Shown: one piece after another, positions 23,804 to 31,282 of the stretch | How positions within the stretch are numbered: the stretch's first letter is position 1 | How the letters are laid out: every line of letters starts with the position of its first letter | Source of the DNA: Candidatus Latescibacterota bacterium | GTDB taxonomy: Bacteria > Latescibacterota > UBA2968 | DNA length: 36,967 nt | NCBI GenBank assembly: GCA_022823725.1 | Contig: JAJEHL010000032.1 | Span: 1 to 36,967 of the forward strand | Direction: 5' to 3' | Made by a program: the position numbers and the translations under genes | Notes under the pieces: model-generated | Told to the model about the DNA's origin: nothing | The model's input: the letters and a program-made list of their open reading frames with translations, nothing else | Database searches by the model: none

Positions 23804-24400
23804 TTAAGGCAATTGCAACATTTTGTGAATGCGACACGACAACCGCCAGTTGGGATGCCGCGACAAAATTTCCAATGCCTTATGAATGTATTGGGGTTTG
23901 CTCGATTCGGGTTGTAAATAAATATATTTTGCACGGTTTTCATCGACTATAGTTTCGCAAAATGCTTTGCCCACCACGTATTTGAGTTCGGTGATATGCG
24001 TGAGGCCATCGGCAATTTTTTGCCGTTTGGGCGATACGGTCCAGTGTTCAATCAGGTCGCATAAAATTGGATCTGGATCAATCGTTCCATTTGTCTCGAT
24101 ATGCAACCGAAAACCCGCGCTGACGAGTTCCCTGCACAGTGGCGTGATATTTTGCCCCAGTGGCTCTCCTCCGGTCAAACACACCCACTTTGCCGGGTGA
24201 CGCACGACCTCATCGATAATTTGAGCAATGGTCATTTCCTCAAAAGAATCAAATTCCGTATCGCAAAAGAAGCAGCGCAAGTTACAACGCGCAAGCCTGA
24301 CAAATGTTGTGGGTTGTCCCACGCGCAGGCCCTCGCCTTCTATGGAATAGAAAATTTCATTGACTTGCAATATCGCGCCATCGTCGCGCCAAATGGGCAT
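23804..24400 (-). CDS. queE: 7-carboxy-7-deazaguanine synthase (radical SAM)
   Basis: QueE converts 6-carboxytetrahydropterin to 7-carboxy-7-deazaguanine in queuosine and other 7-deazapurine pathways. The roughly 198-residue product shows VNEIFYSIEGEGLRVGQPTTFVRLARCNLRCFFCDTEF, with the C-x3-C-x2-C cluster, then WVCLTGGEPLGQN, LHIETNGT, and WTVSPKRQK. The start is uncertain. ATG 24400 (MPIWRDDG) is used; GTG 24427, with AAAGG upstream, is an alternative. No queC, queD or queF is in the window, and no dpd (DNA deazapurine) gene is nearby. Confidence 0.92.
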   Translation of the reverse strand: MPIWRDDGAILQVNEIFYSIEGEGLRVGQPTTFVRLARCNLRCFFCDTEFDSFEEMTIAQIIDEVVRHPAKWVCLTGGEPLGQNITPLCRELVSAGFRLHIETNGTIDPDPILCDLIEHWTVSPKRQKIADGLTHITELKYVVGKAFCETIVDENRAKYIYLQPESSKPQYIHKALEILSRHPNWRLSCRIHKMLQLP

Positions 24401-24479
24401 TTGATCTTTGGATGCAGGAGGGTTCACATTCAAGCCTTTATGAAGTTGTGCTCTTTAGCAGTTGTCTATGACTGAAAGA

Positions 24480-24508
24480 AATATATCTCACCTGCGCTGT
24501 CTTTGCAA
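24480..24508 (-). promoter_or_regulatory. queE promoter
   Basis: On the minus strand TTGCAA (24503-24508) and TATATT (24480-24485) are 17 bp apart. It is divergent from the NurA-HerA promoter, with the two -35 elements 26 bp apart. Confidence 0.55.
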
Positions 24509-24534
24509 GTACTGCACCAGGTAAAAGAAAATAC

Positions 24535-24563
24535 TTGACATATCATTTCAGAACACCTAAGTT
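24535..24563 (+). promoter_or_regulatory. Promoter of the STAS-like/NurA/HerA operon
   Basis: TTGACA (24535-24540) and TAAGTT (24558-24563) are separated by 17 bp. The predicted start is near 24570, directly at a 20-bp near-palindrome. Confidence 0.6.
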
Positions 24564-24570
24564 CCGATAA

Positions 24571-24590
24571 CTTAACTGAATTCAATTAAG
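24571..24590 (+). promoter_or_regulatory. Operator-like palindrome at the NurA-HerA start site
   Basis: CTTAACTGAATTCAATTAAG is a 20-bp inverted repeat with nine of ten half-site positions matching. It sits at the predicted +1, where a bound dimer would block transcription. The winged-helix-like C-terminus of the first gene product is a candidate binder (inference). Confidence 0.4.
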
Positions 24591-24659
24591 TAATATCTTC
24601 CCCATCGTTCCCCCAATCCCCACAAATAGAATTTTAACCGAATTTTAAGGGACGATGAG

Positions 24660-25217
24660 ATGCCTGAACAAACCCTCCCTTTCGTTTTTGAGACGCCTAC
24701 GGGTATTCTGAGTGGGCGAGATCGAGGTGAAGTCCTGCTCAATCAGCTTATGGCATTTATGCAAACAGCCGATGACGATGCGGTTACGCCCCTCGATTTT
24801 GCCAATGTCTCGTTTATCGATATCTCCTGTGCCGACGAGTTGCTCTGCAAACTGCTCATGCGTATTGGCAGCGGGGAGCTTGGCAATCGCTTTACCTTTA
24901 TCCAAAATGCCAATGATTCCGTGCGCGAGACCTTCGAGGCAGTGCTCAAATTGCGCGACCTGGCCGCGCTTTTCAAAGATGGCGAAGGCGATATTCACGT
25001 GCTCGGTGTGCTCAAAACGCCGATTCGAGAAGCCCTTGACATTGTACTGATTCGAAAAAAAGGCACGTCTTCTGAGTTTGCCCACGCGCTGCACAAAAAT
25101 ATTAATATCGCATGCAATCGGCTCAATGCCCTTCAAAAAATGGGTCTCGTGTGCCGTGTGCGCGACGGCAGTGTCCCCGGCGGTGGGCGGCAATTTTTTT
25201 ATGAGTCAATTGTATAG
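24660..25217 (+). CDS. STAS-like (DUF4325-type) protein with C-terminal winged helix
   Basis: The 185-residue protein has a STAS-like region (LDFANVSFIDISCADELLCK, about 42-61; FTFIQNANDSVRETFEAVLK, about 79-98) resembling the STAS-like family beside signalling genes. A C-terminal winged-helix pattern follows (FAHALHKNINIACNRLNALQ, then GLVCRVRDGSVPGGGRQFFYES). It is the first gene before nurA (27 bp). Likely a regulator or adaptor of the nuclease-helicase cassette; no catalytic motif is seen. ATG 24660 has AAGGGA 7 bases upstream. Confidence 0.6.
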   Translation: MPEQTLPFVFETPTGILSGRDRGEVLLNQLMAFMQTADDDAVTPLDFANVSFIDISCADELLCKLLMRIGSGELGNRFTFIQNANDSVRETFEAVLKLRDLAALFKDGEGDIHVLGVLKTPIREALDIVLIRKKGTSSEFAHALHKNINIACNRLNALQKMGLVCRVRDGSVPGGGRQFFYESIV

Positions 25218-25244
25218 TCAAGAGCCACCTCACTGGAGCTTTTT

Positions 25245-26465
25245 ATGCTCGATTACGGTTTGCTCAAACGCCAGATTGACCAGATGGCGGTTGATGCCAG
25301 TACTCTGCAAGACGACTTTTTTGCTCGCATTGATCTGGCGTGTTCCGAAATGGACCGCTGGGAAGATGCCTGGGAAACCCTGGGTATTAAAATTGCGCGT
25401 AGCCGCACCTCCTGGCTGGTTGCCCAACTCGGCGGGCCGATTACCGAGGCGTGCCCAAAACCCAGCCGCCCAAAAGAGCTCACTGTTATTGCCGCCGATG
25501 GGTCTCAGATATTCCCTGACCGGCACGAAGTCGCCAATTGTTTTTTGATCAATATTGGCTATGTCGTCATTCATTACGGTACGGGAGAACGCCCTGTGTT
25601 AAACAGCGAACCAACGCTTTTTTACGATGAAGACGACCTCTATCAGGAATGGGCGGGCAAGCGCAGTCCAATCACCCGAGAAGTCGTTGGCGTGCGGCGC
25701 AATGCGATGGAACTCGAAAAGGTTGTCACCCTCTCTGCTCTGGCGCACACAGAGGGCAGAACCTGTGTCGGGCTGACCGATGGTACCCTGATTTTGTGGA
25801 TGCTCGAAGGCAAACCCTACGATTTCCGCCGCGAAACGCTTCAGGCCACGCTCGCCGGTTTGGAGCGTCTGCGCGAACTTCGCGTTCCCATTGCCGGGTA
25901 TATTTCAGATCCCGGCAGTGCCGATGTGCTCAATGCCTTGCGCGTGGGCCTCTGCCCAGAACAGCCCCCCAATTGCGACAAGTGTCCGTGGAAAGCAGCC
26001 GAGGCGCAGCATCTTCTCGACCTTGATGGGGATTCCGAACCGCCTGCCCCCATTCCCTGTGAACCCATTGCCGGCGTTACCGACGATATGCTGTATGCCC
26101 GCAGACTCAAACGCGGCGAGCGCAGTGGCGTTTATCGCAGCGCGTCTAAAATTCTCGAGGACTACGGTCCCCACCGCATCTGCTTTTTTTACGTACATAC
26201 AGGTTGGGAAATTGGGCGCGTCGAAATCCCCGAATGGGTTGCCAAAGACCGCGAGTTGCTCGATCTCGTACACACCACGGTTGTCGATCAGGTCGATAAG
26301 GGACGCGGATATCCCGTCGTCTTATCCGAATCTCACGAACGCGCCATTGTGCGCGGGGCCGACCGCGATATATTTTTTAAGTTCTTAAAAGACGCTTTTG
26401 TCAAAAATAATATCAAAACCGAACAGTCGCTCAAGCAACTCAAAAAAATGGCTGCGGCAGTATAG
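25245..26465 (+). CDS. nurA: NurA-type DNA end-processing nuclease
   Basis: NurA is an RNase H-fold 5'-3' exonuclease/endonuclease that works with the HerA translocase in DNA end resection. The 406-residue protein has the metal-binding aspartates in VIAADGSQIFPDRHEVA (D85) and GLTDGTLILWML (about 176-187), and C-terminal SESHERAIVRGADRDIFF near 365. A cysteine pair set, C-PEQPPN-C-DK-C (about 240-250), could bind a metal and is unlike archaeal NurA. Followed by the HAS-barrel-like gene and herA, which supports the call. Confidence 0.87.
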   Translation: MLDYGLLKRQIDQMAVDASTLQDDFFARIDLACSEMDRWEDAWETLGIKIARSRTSWLVAQLGGPITEACPKPSRPKELTVIAADGSQIFPDRHEVANCFLINIGYVVIHYGTGERPVLNSEPTLFYDEDDLYQEWAGKRSPITREVVGVRRNAMELEKVVTLSALAHTEGRTCVGLTDGTLILWMLEGKPYDFRRETLQATLAGLERLRELRVPIAGYISDPGSADVLNALRVGLCPEQPPNCDKCPWKAAEAQHLLDLDGDSEPPAPIPCEPIAGVTDDMLYARRLKRGERSGVYRSASKILEDYGPHRICFFYVHTGWEIGRVEIPEWVAKDRELLDLVHTTVVDQVDKGRGYPVVLSESHERAIVRGADRDIFFKFLKDAFVKNNIKTEQSLKQLKKMAAAV

Positions 26466-26480
26466 CGAGGTATTTTTTTT

Positions 26481-27077
26481 ATGGCTCTTTCTTCTATCGA
26501 TATCAGCACTGAATATATTGGCGAAATTGTCGAAAGTTCTACTTCGCAGTTTACTTCTGAAAGCCGAGAGCTAAATGGCGCACCGCCATTTGGGTCCTTT
26601 GTCAAGACACTTGGCGCATTGCCCGTATATGGTCTGGTTTTCAATGTGTGTACGCACTCTATTGAACCCAATCGACGCGCCACGGCTTATGGGCTTACGG
26701 AACAAGAATTGCGCGAAGAACAACCGCAAATTTTTGAACTTCTCAAGACTGAATTTGAAGCTGTTATTATTGGGTATGGCAATGATCACGGTCCGCAACA
26801 GGTTTTGCCACCGCAACCGCCCGGCATTCACAGCTTTGTTTTTCCCTGTACCGAATCCGAAATCAAAGCCCTGACCAATAGCGGGGATTTTCTACGCAGC
26901 ATTTTATGTGGTAACCGCCTGCCCGCCGACGATCTCATCATCGCCTCGGTGAGAAATGCATGGGCAGCGCGCGCTTCGGATATGCCCTATTTGGTGAGTA
27001 TTGGCAAAGACCTGTGTCGTCTTATCCGAGACGATTACGACCGTCTGAGTTCTATTATGCGGCGGATTTCGCAATAA
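26481..27077 (+). CDS. HAS-barrel-like protein of the NurA-HerA cassette
   Basis: The 198-residue protein is not assigned with certainty. Its segment GEIVESSTSQFTSESREL, then PPFGSFVKTLGALPVYGLVFNVCTHSI, resembles the HAS-barrel (HerA-ATP synthase barrel) fold found at HerA N-termini. The remainder is helical, without a nuclease or nucleotide-binding motif. It lies 15 bp after nurA and 41 bp before herA. A separate barrel protein could load or regulate the hexamer (inference). Confidence 0.6.
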   Translation: MALSSIDISTEYIGEIVESSTSQFTSESRELNGAPPFGSFVKTLGALPVYGLVFNVCTHSIEPNRRATAYGLTEQELREEQPQIFELLKTEFEAVIIGYGNDHGPQQVLPPQPPGIHSFVFPCTESEIKALTNSGDFLRSILCGNRLPADDLIIASVRNAWAARASDMPYLVSIGKDLCRLIRDDYDRLSSIMRRISQ

Positions 27078-27118
27078 ATGTGAAGTAAGAATAGAAGAAA
27101 GGCTGAAAGCTATCTTTT

Positions 27119-28792
27119 ATGAACGATCTCTGGAATAATCTAAATGGTTCGCCCAATATTCAGGATGGCGGCGAAATCGGCGTTGTCACGCAAGGGTCTT
27201 TGACCGAGGGCGTTGAGATGAAACTCAACCCCGATCGCAGTGTGGAAGACGTCAAAGCTGGCAAATTTGTGGTTATTGAGGGCTATAAAAATCAGTTTTT
27301 CTCCATGATCACCGACCTGAGTTTGGATGCGACCAATCCCGAAATTTTGCTTTATCCGCCGCGCGAGGGCGACCAGTTGTTGCACAGTGTTCTCAATGGG
27401 TCCAGCACCTATGTCACCGTTGCACTGCGCCCCATGCTCATGCTGGAGCAGGGCGAAGAAATCGTCGATGAACCGCGTCCGGTAAAAACTATTCCCAGTC
27501 ATTTTTCTAAGGTTGTTGAAGCTGAAGAAGAGGATGTATCGCGCGTTTTTGGCAGCGAGGAAAAAGACGACCGGTTTTTCAACATGGGCACGCCATTGGA
27601 TATGGATACACCGGTGTGTATCAATCTCAATCGTTTTGTCGAGCGCAGCAATGGCATTTTCGGCAAAACGGGTACGGGTAAGTCCTTTCTCACGCGTCTG
27701 GTATTGTGCGGTCTGATCAAAAACAAGAAAGCCATCAATCTCATTTTTGATATGCACAACGAATACGGTTTTCGCGCTATGAAAGAGGGCGGACAGGGCA
27801 ATAGCTTTGTCAAGGGTCTCAAGCAGCTTTTTGGGAATCAGGTCGCCCTTTTTTCCCTCGATCCCGAATCGTCTCGTCAGCGCGGGATTCAACCCGACCA
27901 CGAGGTGTACATTACCTACGATCAGGTCGCGGTTGAGGATGTTATCGCATTGCAAGACGAACTGCAACTCAATCCCACGGCTTCTGAATCTGCCTATCTC
28001 GTTTACGCGATGTACAAAGACCGCTGGCTGCGCCAATTGCTTTCTATTGACGGTCCCGATGTCGAGCAATTTGCCGAGGATATTGGGGCAAATAAAAGTT
28101 CGCTTTCCGCGCTGCATCGCAAACTCAAACGCCTTGAAAACTTTCCCTTTATGGTCAATAGCCTCAACGGTGCAGATGCCGTTGATACGATGATGGACTA
28201 CATCGACCGTGGCATTCACATTGTGCTCGAGTTTGGTCGGCAGACCGGCATGCTCGCGTATTTGCTCGTGGCGAATATTCTCTCTCGTCGCATTCACGAA
28301 CAATACGTCACAAAAAGCGAAAAGTTTTACGCCTCGCAAAATCCCGAAGATCAGCCGAAGCACCTGGTTATCACCATTGAAGAGGCCCACAAGTTCCTCA
28401 ATCCCGCGACTGCAAGACAAACGATTTTTGGTACGATTGCCAGAGAAATGCGTAAATACTACGTTTCGCTCCTCGTGGTTGACCAGCGTCCATCGGGTAT
28501 TGACGAAGAAGTGCTTTCACAGCTCGGCACAAAAATCACGGCTTTGCTCAATGATGAAAAAGACATCCAGGGAGTACTTACGGGTGTTTCAAATGCCAGT
28601 GGTTTGCGAAGTGTTCTGGCCAGTCTCGATTCCAAACAGCAAGCCCTTGTATTTGGACATGCGGTACCTATGCCCGTGGTTATTAAAACGCGCGATTACG
28701 ATGAAATTTTTTACAAAGCGATGGGCGATTTATCCGATGAAGAAAAAATGAAAAAGGCCGAAGCCGCATCGGCTGCTATTTTTGGCGATTAA
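27119..28792 (+). CDS. herA: HerA-type DNA translocase ATPase (DUF87)
   Basis: HerA is a hexameric FtsK-like DNA translocase that feeds ends to NurA. The 557-residue protein has an N-terminal HAS-barrel (about 17-110, GEIGVVTQGSLTEGVEMKL), Walker A GKTGTGKS (182-189), LIFDMHNEYG, and Walker B HLVITIEEAHKFLNP (about 416-430). The sensor region follows, with VSLLVVDQRPSGIDEEVLSQ and GTKITALLNDEKD. A long acidic linker (VVEAEEEDVSRV) precedes the ATPase core. The glycosyltransferase gene starts 2 bp after its stop. Confidence 0.93.
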   Translation: MNDLWNNLNGSPNIQDGGEIGVVTQGSLTEGVEMKLNPDRSVEDVKAGKFVVIEGYKNQFFSMITDLSLDATNPEILLYPPREGDQLLHSVLNGSSTYVTVALRPMLMLEQGEEIVDEPRPVKTIPSHFSKVVEAEEEDVSRVFGSEEKDDRFFNMGTPLDMDTPVCINLNRFVERSNGIFGKTGTGKSFLTRLVLCGLIKNKKAINLIFDMHNEYGFRAMKEGGQGNSFVKGLKQLFGNQVALFSLDPESSRQRGIQPDHEVYITYDQVAVEDVIALQDELQLNPTASESAYLVYAMYKDRWLRQLLSIDGPDVEQFAEDIGANKSSLSALHRKLKRLENFPFMVNSLNGADAVDTMMDYIDRGIHIVLEFGRQTGMLAYLLVANILSRRIHEQYVTKSEKFYASQNPEDQPKHLVITIEEAHKFLNPATARQTIFGTIAREMRKYYVSLLVVDQRPSGIDEEVLSQLGTKITALLNDEKDIQGVLTGVSNASGLRSVLASLDSKQQALVFGHAVPMPVVIKTRDYDEIFYKAMGDLSDEEKMKKAEAASAAIFGD

Positions 28793-28794
28793 AA

Positions 28795-29784
28795 ATGAAA
28801 CTGATTGTCCAAATCCCCTGCCTCAACGAAGAAGAAACCCTGCCCGCTACGGTTAACGATATTCCGCGCAAAGTTTCCGGTATTGACAAAGTCGAGATTC
28901 TGGTCATTGACGATGGTTCTACGGATCGCACGTCTGAGGTCGCGCGCGATCTCGGCGTGGATCATATTGTCAGATTCCCCAAAAATCGCGGTCTGGGGCA
29001 TGCATTCAAAGCGGGTTTTGACACTTGTCTCAAACTCGGTGCCGATATTATTGTCAATACCGATGGCGATAATCAGTACTACGGTCCCGATATTGCAGCA
29101 CTCGTTCAGCCCATTCTCGAAAAGCGCGCCCATATTGTGATTGGAGATCGACAGACGGGTGGCATCGGCCACTTTTCTTTTTTTAAGCGATGGCTACAGG
29201 GTTTGGGCAGTCGCGTCATCAGTCGCCTCGCCGATATTGAGGTGCCCGATGTCGCCAGTGGTTTTCGCGCTTTTTCAAGGGAAGCGGTTCTGCGTCTGTC
29301 AATGTTTACGGATTTTGATCACACCGCCGAGCATGTTGTGCAAGCTGGTCAAGACCGTCTTGCTGTCGAAACTGTGCCCATTCGCACGAATCCCAAAACG
29401 CGCGAGTCGCGCCTTTTCAAAAATCCGGGTGTATTTGTTTTTAAGTCGGGCATGATCAGTCTGCGGACCTACGCGCGCTACAAAGCACTTCGTATATTTT
29501 CTATTTTTGGTGCTGTTGTTTTCGCTTTTGGCACGTTAATTGGTCTCCGATTTCTCTATTTTTTCTTTTTTACCGACGAAGGCGAACTCCACATTCAATC
29601 GCTTATCCTCGCCGCTATCCTCTTGCTCGCCGGGTTTCAGATGTTTCTCACCGGTATTGTCGCCGATCTCATCGCCACCAACCGCGCCCTTCTCGAAGAT
29701 GTTTCCTCGCGTGTGCGATTTATGGAACTCGGATCGGGATTTTCAGGATTGAAGGATGAACAGGATGAAAGCGGATCTCTATAA
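28795..29784 (+). CDS. Family 2 glycosyltransferase, DPM1/GtrB-like, two membrane segments
   Basis: Transfers a sugar from a nucleotide donor, probably to polyprenyl phosphate. The 329-residue protein has the GT-A fold: VQIPCLNEEETLPATV, ILVIDDGSTDRT, FPKNRGLGHAFKAGF, and the DxD-type VNTDGDNQY. Two C-terminal membrane helices follow (FSIFGAVVFAFGTLIGLRF; LAAILLLAGFQMFLTGIVA). The last 15 or so residues (GFSGLKDEQDESG) are encoded by a short repetitive element rather than conserved sequence. Only 2 bp separates it from herA, but its function is unrelated. Confidence 0.88.
   Translation: MKLIVQIPCLNEEETLPATVNDIPRKVSGIDKVEILVIDDGSTDRTSEVARDLGVDHIVRFPKNRGLGHAFKAGFDTCLKLGADIIVNTDGDNQYYGPDIAALVQPILEKRAHIVIGDRQTGGIGHFSFFKRWLQGLGSRVISRLADIEVPDVASGFRAFSREAVLRLSMFTDFDHTAEHVVQAGQDRLAVETVPIRTNPKTRESRLFKNPGVFVFKSGMISLRTYARYKALRIFSIFGAVVFAFGTLIGLRFLYFFFFTDEGELHIQSLILAAILLLAGFQMFLTGIVADLIATNRALLEDVSSRVRFMELGSGFSGLKDEQDESGSL
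29731..29770 (+). repeat. Dispersed AGGATGAA-type short repeat
   Basis: The stretch contains CAGGATTGAAGGATGAACAG and a further GGATGAA, three staggered copies of a GGAT(T)GAA unit. Very similar sequences are scattered between genes in several environmental phyla (from memory). Here it overlaps the 3' end of the glycosyltransferase gene. Confidence 0.5.
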
Positions 29785-29799
29785 AGGTTCGGAAATTAC

Positions 29800-31086
29800 A
29801 TGAAAAGGTTTGAAAAATCCAGGCGTTTGATCGCCGAAGCCTCGCGCTATTTGCCGGGGGGGGTGAACAGCAATTTTCGACTGGGGATGGTTCCCACGCC
29901 TCTGGTTTTTGAACGGGGCGAAGGGCCGTATCTCCACGATGTGGATGGCAATCGTTTGATCGATTATTATCTGGGTATGGGACCGATGATTTTGGGGCAC
30001 AATCCAGAACCCGTGCTGTCTGCTGTTCGGGAACAACTCGAGTCGGGCATTCTTTTTGCAGGGCAGACAGCGATTGAGCAAGAGGCAGCCAGGATGGTTT
30101 GCGATATGGTGCCATGTGCAGATCGGGTGCGGTTTAACTGCACGGGTAGCGAAGTGGTGCAGGCGGCTTTGCGTCTGGCGCGCGCGGCTACGGGGCGGTC
30201 AATAGTGATCAAATTTGAGGGGCATTATCACGGTTGGTTTGACAATGTACTGTGGTCTGTCGCACCCTCATCCGATCAGTATGGCCCGGTTGATGCGCCT
30301 ATCCCCATTCCCGCGAGTACAGGGCAAGACCTGTTGGTAGGCCAGCATACTGAGGTGCTTCCCTGGAATAATCTGGAGCTTCTGAGTTCGCGTCTGAAAC
30401 GCGGGGATGTCGCGGCTGTTATTATGGAGCCTGTCATGTGCAATGCCAGTGCGATTTTTCCCGCCGAAGGCTATTTGGAAGGGGTTCGAGAGGTGTGTTC
30501 CGATACGGGAACGGTGCTCATTTTTGACGAGGTGATTACGGGGTTTCGCGTGGCGCCTGGCGGCGCACAGCAATACTTTGGCGTAACGCCCGATCTGGCG
30601 ACATTTGGCAAGGCGATAGCCAATGGGTTTCCGGTTTCGTGTTTGGCCGGGCGAGGCGATTTGATGGATATGCTCGTTGCGGGTGTGATGCACGGGGGCA
30701 CTTATAATGCGCAACCCGCTTCTATGGCCGCAGTGATTGCTACGCTAACTGAGTTGGATAAAGAAGAGACGTTTGACGTGCTCAATGCGCGGGGCAATCG
30801 GCTTATGGAAGGTATTGCGCGCGCACTGAAAGAGGCCGATATTCAAGCAAGGATTGCGGGTTTTCCACAGATTTTTCACGTGGGCTTTGGTGTTGATGAC
30901 CCGGTTGTCGATTATCGGAGTTCACTTCAAGCCGATCGCGAGCGGTATATCAAATTTACAGAGGCACTTCATTACAAAGGCGTGCGCGCGCTGGAGCGAG
31001 GCGCGTGGTTTTTATCGACAGCGCATACAGATGACGTGATCGATGCGACGATTGAAGTGGTTAGTGATGTGGCAAAGGGGATATGA
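29800..31086 (+). CDS. Class III aminotransferase, glutamate-1-semialdehyde aminomutase-like
   Basis: PLP-dependent fold-type I enzyme of 428 residues. Visible are YLPGGVNSNFRLG, DVDGNRLIDYYLGMGPMILGH, FNCTGSEVVQAALRLARAATGR, FEGHYHGWFD, LIFDEVITGFRV, and the PLP lysine in ATFGKAIANGFPVSCLAG. Family resemblance is to HemL, but N-terminal GGVNSNFR differs from GGVNSPVR and no heme gene is nearby, so it may act on another amino substrate. It is followed by a strong terminator. Confidence 0.85.
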   Translation: MKRFEKSRRLIAEASRYLPGGVNSNFRLGMVPTPLVFERGEGPYLHDVDGNRLIDYYLGMGPMILGHNPEPVLSAVREQLESGILFAGQTAIEQEAARMVCDMVPCADRVRFNCTGSEVVQAALRLARAATGRSIVIKFEGHYHGWFDNVLWSVAPSSDQYGPVDAPIPIPASTGQDLLVGQHTEVLPWNNLELLSSRLKRGDVAAVIMEPVMCNASAIFPAEGYLEGVREVCSDTGTVLIFDEVITGFRVAPGGAQQYFGVTPDLATFGKAIANGFPVSCLAGRGDLMDMLVAGVMHGGTYNAQPASMAAVIATLTELDKEETFDVLNARGNRLMEGIARALKEADIQARIAGFPQIFHVGFGVDDPVVDYRSSLQADRERYIKFTEALHYKGVRALERGAWFLSTAHTDDVIDATIEVVSDVAKGI

Positions 31087-31144
31087 AGGGAGATGTGGAA
31101 CAGCGTCCAAATATTCTATTCGTTAAAACAAAAATTTAAGCGCT

Positions 31145-31175
31145 AAAATACCCGGTTCTCGCCGGGTATTTTTTC
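31145..31175 (+). terminator. Terminator after the aminotransferase
   Basis: AAATACCCGG (31146-31155) and CCGGGTATTT (31162-31171) pair perfectly over 10 bp around a 6-base loop, followed by T residues. It closes the cassette that starts at 24660. Confidence 0.92.
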
Positions 31176-31220
31176 AGGAATAATTTGTCTTTGGATATCT
31201 GTAATTTATTTTTATCTTTT

Positions 31221-31250
31221 TTGCGATCGTTTGTAAATATGAGATAAAAT
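31221..31250 (+). promoter_or_regulatory. Putative promoter of the propeller regulator
   Basis: TTGCGA (31221-31226) and TAAAAT (31245-31250) have an 18-bp spacer in an A/T-rich stretch after the terminator. The predicted start lies about 25 bases before the gene. Confidence 0.4.
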
Positions 31251-31282
31251 TGCTTTTTTTCCTATCACGAGGATTCTACCCC

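Noticed and set aside
23804-24433. queE as part of a deazapurine DNA-modification (Dpd) system linked to the sulfur island
   Set aside because: No dpd genes or other pre-Q0 genes are close, and 19 kb of housekeeping genes separate it from the island.
27140-28420. Minus-strand 426-codon frame
   Set aside because: It lies antisense to herA, whose motifs are intact. It is a shadow of codon usage, without a ribosome site or recognisable domain.
29800-31086. Naming the aminotransferase hemL
   Set aside because: Motifs are family-level only, GGVNSPVR is changed to GGVNSNFR, and no tetrapyrrole genes are nearby.
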